From Halichondria panicea (taxonomy: Eukaryota; Porifera; Demospongiae; Suberitida; Halichondriidae), in the NCBI RefSeq assembly GCF_963675165.1, contig NC_087383.1, forward strand, positions 3,750,979 through 3,814,978: a stretch of DNA of 64,000 nucleotides, in the 5' to 3' direction. Below, in pieces: positions 58,401-64,000 of the stretch. The notes below the pieces were generated by a model. The model was not told where the DNA came from and did no database searches. It saw only the letters and a list, made by a program, of their open reading frames with translations. The position numbers and the translations under genes were made by a program. Numbering within the stretch: position 1 is the first letter of the stretch; every line of letters starts with the position of its first letter.

Positions 58401-59418
58401 GTTGATCAAGTCAATTATGCCTCAGGCGTAGGATTAGGGGGTAAAACTGATTGTGTGTGTGTGTAGTGTGTGTCCGTCTGTTTTTGTATGCAGGCCCTAT
58501 TCTGGTTTTTGCTGCTCTAAGTATTATTACTAGCGGATTCTTGTGTTACAGCTAGTGGTGCATTATTGTTTATGACAATATAGATCTATAATTACGTCAT
58601 GCTATCAAATAGATACGTCTACTCATTTACTGCAGGGATCGTATGATCACAGTAGCACAAAGACTGAACACTGAGACAGACAGGAAAGGGAAAAAGTCTT
58701 ATGGCCGCCCCATGAACTACTTTGGCTACTCCGATCTTGATCCTTTGGACTTTCCGGAATATTCTACACGTAAGTTTCAACACTAAAGAAACATGCTGCT
58801 CTATCTTATAATGTGTTTTTTATAATGTGTGACATTCATTCTTGTTTCGGAATTCTTTCTGCGCAGAAGACCCAGACACTAACTTGCTGTATTCACCGAA
58901 TATCAATGGAGAATTTGAATCCTCGTTCATGGTGAGTGCATACAATCATGTGATACAATTAAGCTATATTAAATATAAAACATGGGCTACTAAAATGCTT
59001 CGAGACAATTATTTTGGCAGCACTATAAGATTATTCCAGAGTTTTTTGTCAATTGTGCCCGTTTCCACCTATGCAAAGTCTCTTCTAGAACAAGTATGTA
59101 GATATATAACATATGCATACAAATATTACTTTCTGTACTGCTTTTCTACTTACTCCTTAGGGTGAGGACTATGATACAGAAATGGCAGACTTGGTGGATC
59201 AGTTTGATCCTTCTACTGACACATCCGTCCTCTCGTCCTTTCCTATGGAGGACACAAACAGCGACACCAGTCGTGGGTACATGATGGGCCCGGTGTTAAA
59301 AGCCATGCTGGAAGAGTGGGACAAGGGAGATGAAATGCTCGTCAAAAGTAAGAAGAAAAGGAGAAAAACGAAAGAAAAACAACCTGTAAGCCAGAAAGAA
59401 GACGAATTTTTGTACTAG
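41437..59418 (+). CDS. Giant cadherin, about 52 repeats, one 16.9-kb coding exon
   Basis: Exons 41437-58328, 58636-58769, 58867-58931 and 59161-59418 give about 5,782 residues. The start is the first ATG (41437); codons before it lack an ATG. A signal peptide (FIVCTFFTSLLCTGLLA) precedes roughly 52 cadherin repeats, counted from linkers such as VTDINDNSP, VNEFTP and ILDENDQPP; calcium-binding DRE/DYE and DxD motifs recur. No EGF or laminin-G domain was seen, unlike FAT cadherins; dachsous-like proteins are closer but have about 27 repeats. One membrane helix lies at about 5591-5618 (IAVIVVICMLILALLSIFL). The tail, about 160 residues on three small exons, has acidic and lysine-rich parts (KSKKKRRKTKEK) and no clear beta-catenin motif. 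Calcium-dependent adhesion at the cell surface is inferred. The donor GT|GTAAGT at 58329 is preferred over reading on to the TAA at 58330. An AATAAA at 59719 may end the transcript. Confidence 0.92.
58413..58484 (+). repeat. Dispersed repeat, truncated copy 3
   Basis: AATTATGCCTCAGGCGTAGG followed by a GT tract and GTCCGTCTGT, resembling the first 70 bp of 39051-39305. Lies in the first intron of the giant cadherin. Confidence 0.45.
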
Positions 59419-59754
59419 ATCTATAAGCCTACTATGAACCATTCATTACTCGAAGTAAAATTATTATTTTCCCGTTTATTTTGTATTTATACTGATTGTG
59501 TTTATTATTACACATGCAGAGCCAAATCTACAATCTTGTACATTTTGGTTAGTCATTACTCTAGATGCCAAATTAAAGGAGAAAGACAATAATATAAGTA
59601 TGTCTATAGTGTAGTACAGAAAGTCATATTTGCATGCATATGTTATATCTACATACTTCTTAGAAGAGACTTTTGGTTTGCAGGCTGGAACAACAAAATA
59701 CTCTAATTACAACATATCAATAAATTATACCGAGAAAAGCATACAGTACAAATA
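59419..59754. other. Convergent 3' ends of cadherin and membrane-protein genes
   Basis: 336 bp between two stop codons. A plus-strand AATAAA (59719-59724) could serve the cadherin. Nothing else seen. Confidence 0.5.
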
Positions 59755-62700
59755 TTAGTTGTCAGATTCATCTACTTGTTGAAGTTCTATGAGCTCAAAC
59801 TCATCAGGATTGTCTTTCTTGATGGAAGTTGAACTTCTACGATTTCTATATACCGAGTTATGATTGATTTCTGAACTTGATCTTGGCTTTACACTTATCT
59901 TGTGTTTTGTTAGCGTAGGTCGGTTCGGAAGAGTATTAGTTGGCAGAGAAGTTTTGACATTGTAATCCTCTCTTCGACGGCGACTGAAAATTGCCCGAAC
60001 AAGTTCAGATAGAGGTATTTGTTGACCACTGAGTTCGACAGAGAAACTAGCAGCAGTGTTGTCTTCAGCTCTGTAATAGTAGCCTCTGTATTGGTTGTCA
60101 TTGTGCTGTTCCTCAAGCACCATCTTCTGGCGTGTACAGTATCGATTCCTGCAGGAAAGGAAGGCATACAGGCAGGCAAGGTAATATAAAATAATTTATC
60201 CAAGGATTTAATGAGGTTATGGTAATTCATGATTTTATAAGGAAACGAGGTGTCTTACCTTAGAAGCACAACTCCACTGACAGCTGCTATAGAGATGAAG
60301 GTAACCAGGGGAATGTAATAGAAGGGTGCGAGTACAAAAGAGACAAAGCTGGTGGCCTGTATTCCTCCATCCAAGCACTGGTTGTCAGTTCCAGGGCCCT
60401 CGAATACAAAGAAAATTGTTGTGTATCTAAGATCCACATCTACATTACGCATTTCTAGTAACACCAACACATTGACTGCTAAAACTGCTTCCATGACATT
60501 AGCAAAGACACTCTTGTAAGGCTGAAGAAATAGGCATAGTCCAATGGACATCATCAGAGAGAAGATCAGCGGAAACTGCGGAGGATATAGTAGAAAATGA
60601 TCACGATTGGGACATCCATTGTCTATAGCTTACATGCAATAGCTATAATTACTATTCGCCCATACATACTGTATCACAAGCAATATTTTAGAGGCTTATG
60701 GTCATGCATACAGCTACAAATTCAAGCATAATTATATACATGCACACATTATTTATGCATAGCTGGTATGCTGTGAGCTAGACAATGGACGTACAAAACA
60801 ATTGACAATATGATCATTGGTATGCATGTATGCCGTCATTGCATGACACATTACAGCGTACATAGTTTCCTGGAAATGCAGCCACCATCACAACAACCAT
60901 CAGTCTTCGTATAAGTTCAATCGCTCCCCACCACCGGCATATACTCTTGAAGGTAGCTGTCATCGGTCTAATAGCATTTGCCAGCCAGTACGGCTTCTGT
61001 GTATCACATTTAAACATAAGATTTGTTTATATACAGTCAATTTTCGAGGACCAAATTTTGTGGATTGCTCAAAATAACGATTTTGAGGATAACGCCTTAC
61101 CTATGAGTCCAAATTACAAGGCGCATAATTTTATATGGATATATCCCTTATGCTATATCGAGAGTAATTTTAAGGTTCAGGTCAATTCATGAAAACAACT
61201 GTGTCTTTAAAATTTGGTGCTATTATATAACTAAATGCAAAATGCAAAATGCATTATTAATGATGGTTTATTATAATATTATATACCTGTAAGAAACCAA
61301 TGGTGTACAGAGGAATGATGAGTATAATCAGAGTACAGAACAGTAGTACCAGAATAGACATCACTGCCAGAGCAGAATGCGCTCCCTCAAAACAAGTCAC
61401 ATCTCCATTTACGTACCACCGCTGCAAAAAGTTTGCAGTCACATGTAAAGTTATATTAAGTGTTAAATCTTGGGTCTACGTGCATAATTTACTCTGAAAA
61501 ACGAGGATACACTTACTGGCTCAATGACTCCATCCTTCCCGGCCAGTCGAGGACAGTCAAGTACAGAGACACACGTGTGAACAAGATGAGTGAACTGGAA
61601 CAGGATAACCCACCAAAGACCAGGCCAAGCCTTCTTATGTAACTTGTAGTAGCAATTTCTAAAAATAAAATTTATACTGTGCGTACATATTTTCAATATC
61701 AAACTATTGATGCACAATCTTTATGAGCACACAGTAACATGTTTAAAGTGTCGCAGAATGCTATGTGTCTGATGTTGATTACCTGATTAAGAGGACCACA
61801 ATGGAAACTGCTACAGAGATCAAAAATGACACAAACTTTACGAAGTATATGCCAATCGCTGGAATTTGTGGCCCCAGACAAAAGTCGTAAGCAAAATAAA
61901 AGCTGAGAGCACTGCTCACAAAGTAAACCTGCAATAAGAGATATCACTTCATACCATTACTTTTAAAGGGTAAGCTAATTCGATAGTAGCAAAAGTAACT
62001 TACATATGGACGGAAAACTTCAAATGTTGAAGGAAAATGGAAAGTCATATATGGAACCACCTGTACAAAATGAGCGATAAATGGACCATCGAGAACCTTC
62101 TACAATTGTGACCCTTCGTGGCAATAATTATTTGTATCAGTCTAATCTCCCTGCTCTCAAAAGTGCATTAATATTGCTTGCCTGTAGGTAGAATAGAGTG
62201 GGGTATAGCCAGGCAGAAGGAGATTCTTTGAGGGACAACAGCACTGCTATCACAATAGTGTCTGCTATCACTGAATTGAAGGAAAAATAGTAACGTATAC
62301 TGGTACTAAGAATATGTACATATAAAATTATACATCCATACATGCACACAAGTGAAATGCACCAATACAGCAGTTATTATACTAGGGGTCACCTAAGGCT
62401 ACAATGTAGAGCATATTTTCGTAACCGCATGTGTCACAAGTATTCAAGAGAGCTGTAAATCCATCACTCTCATTCTTGCAACTTCCGCAAAGTATACCTG
62501 CACACAGACAGAAGCGAAACATAGGAGTAAACATTCCATTCAAAGTATGATACAAGTTGGAGAAGTGAATATACCGTATAGCAGGTAATTTTTGGGGGAC
62601 AAAATATTCGTGGATAATATTTTCGTGGTTGCTGCTTGCACTGCAGGTAAAAGTAGACAAGGTCGCTTCATTTGTGGGTAAAATATTCGTGATCAGACCT

Positions 62701-64000
62701 TCAACCACGAAAACCACAAATATTTTGCCCCCACAAAACTACCCTCTATATACATGTTATGGTAGCTAATGACACTTGAATGTAGCTTGACAGTCTCAAT
62801 TTTCCGATTACATTTTTTAAATAGCTTACCTTTTCTCTTACAATGACACTGCTGATCAGGATACGTGGAGTTGAATTTGTATTTGCACTCCACAGTCTTG
62901 TTAGCTATCACACTCAAACACTGACAATAATAATGAGGACATTGGTGTACCACTAGCTTATCTTTGGCGCTGTCCTCATTAGACTCACTAGCCCATAGTC
63001 CGTTCTGCACATGCATGACGGAAATAACAGAGTACATAATAGCTAGACAATAGACTATCAACAGTAATTATCGATAATGTTCGGTGAAGCCTGTAAATAA
63101 GAACACTTTGAGGTCTACAGTCACATGCAGCGACTGTATCATTTCATTCTAAATTGGAGGTTAATTAATTCTCAAACAGGGATAATTATTTGATTCAATT
63201 ATCAAGATCACCTTTAGTATTATTGTTTCTCCTTCACATTTTAGTATGTTCTCATTATTGTTTTCATTGCAGTCACAATAGTAGAATGACTTGTTACTCT
63301 CCTTTTCAGTAATCTGGATGCCCTTCTCTTTCTCAATAAGATGGAACCCCACCGGACAGGATTTTGGAATCAAGGTGACTTGGAGAGGAGCCACTGCCTG
63401 CATGCATAGAAAGTAATATCTTTGTGATCCTCTAAAATGCACGCACATTTTGGCATTGTGTGTATGTGACACAGGAGCTAGCTTGTAAAGATTGTATCTA
63501 TATCAACCTTACATCTGCTATGATTGTGTTGATAGTTATATTGGTAGCACCGTACTCCTTAACATCTTCTTCAGTAGAGGCAGTCGTGTAGTATTTTGTT
63601 GTGATACTCTCAAAATGTATTGCATCAGGAGCAGCTGCTGATGGACTGAATAGGATATCACCCTGTGTAATGAAGCACATTCAAAATCCAGCATTATAGA
63701 GTGCACTCATGTGTTATGATAATTTATGTCACAGAGCAATACTAATATATGAAGCAATACACCGAATCGCAATATCCGCCTAGCTTTTGTAAACTGACAT
63801 CATACAAATGAGAGGCTTCAGATATTGGCTGTCCAAGCTGATCAATTCCAGTAATGTTCAGTGAGAATTTCTGGCCCGGGTAAGCAGTTATCTGCATGCA
63901 GAGACATTTGAGGTGAGAACCAACAATTTTTAACTCACTGTCTTATTGCCACTGTTGACTATTCTTTCTGCTCGTGTTTGAACGTGCCACTTTGAATTGT
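59755..64000 (-). CDS. Cys-rich multi-pass membrane protein (5' part beyond window)
   Basis: Fourteen exons read leftward with consistent phases: 64000-63939 (partial), 63891-63799, 63662-63513, 63397-63212, 63004-62830, 62497-62393, 62270-62182, 62060-62004, 61928-61783, 61658-61517, 61421-61287, 60996-60862, 60575-60259, 60148-59755. The N-terminal part is extracellular (AYPGQKFSLNITGIDQLGQP; KSCPVGFHL), with a cysteine stalk (YYCDCNENN; PHYYCQC; GILCGSC...CDTCG). About nine hydrophobic helices follow, e.g. VIAVLLSL, YPTLFYLQVVPYMTFHF, VKFVSFLISVAVSIVVLLI, LAVMSILVLLFCTLIILII, RRLMVVVMVAAF and YYIPLVTFISIAAVSGVVLL, then a basic cytoplasmic tail of about 130 residues. From memory, sponge genomes carry many uncharacterised proteins with this GxLCGxC stalk and helix bundle, some with N-terminal beta-helix repeats. 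Function unknown; a receptor or sensor is possible. The intron after 62182 has a GC donor. Confidence 0.72.
62574..62752. mobile_element. MITE of the CCGTATAGC family in an intron
   Basis: Left end CCGTATAGCAGGTAATTTTT; the right part, about 62700-62752, is a diverged complement (CACAAATATTTTGCCCCCAC, ACCCTCTATA). About 180 bp, in the intron between 62497 and 62830. A more diverged relative seems to lie at about 61020-61232. Confidence 0.6.

Overview
This window looks like nuclear DNA of an early-branching animal, most likely a demosponge. That is an inference from gene content: a phosphodiesterase 8 orthologue with many short GT-AG introns, CABIT-SAM adaptor genes of the GAREM/THEMIS type, a Delta-like Notch ligand, a giant cadherin, and a cysteine-rich multi-pass membrane protein of a kind I associate with sponges. 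AT-rich introns, short inverted-repeat elements (MITEs) and abundant ACATGT palindromes fit. I see no bacterial features, tRNA, rRNA or CRISPR array.

Layout, left to right. 1-5413: mostly repeats, with possible exons of an unidentified minus-strand gene near 360-900. 5414-12166 (+): PDE8, 21 confidently joined coding exons giving 714 residues, N-terminus not found. 13687-14697 (+): intronless F-box/FBA glycoprotein-receptor gene. 15171-31494: a local family of CABIT-SAM genes, two intact (16498-19158 and 29185-31494, both +) plus pseudogene pieces. Facing them on the minus strand are a Delta-like ligand gene (34232-31727) and a rearranged relative (26777-21704). 34693-38373 (-): PMF1/Nnf1-like kinetochore gene, head to head with 38522-40612 (+), an IER3IP1/Yos1-like ER-Golgi gene. 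41437-59418 (+): giant cadherin of about 5,782 residues, whose first coding exon is 16.9 kb without an intron. 59755-64000 (-): multi-pass membrane protein, cut by the right edge.

The main finding is how 20-32 kb and 40-49 kb were assembled. A convergent pair (CABIT-SAM +, Delta-like -) was duplicated in tandem; one copy is intact (28.96-34.2 kb), the other decayed (19.9-22.5 kb). Separately, a block holding the last IER3IP1 exon, the upstream flank and the first 8 kb of the giant cadherin has a second, inverted copy at 27.79-22.53 kb. Where the two duplications meet, the cadherin ectodomain (13 repeats) runs in frame into the EGF-transmembrane-cytoplasmic module of the Delta-like gene: a cadherin-Notch-ligand chimera. 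As written it carries two in-frame stop codons, so it is either a young pseudogene or depends on a different first exon or allele. The inverted copy also differs from the giant gene by exactly 3,720 nt, about 12 whole cadherin repeats, with the frame kept.

Exon joins were worked out by hand from splice sites, phase and remembered family features; no database search or alignment program was used.
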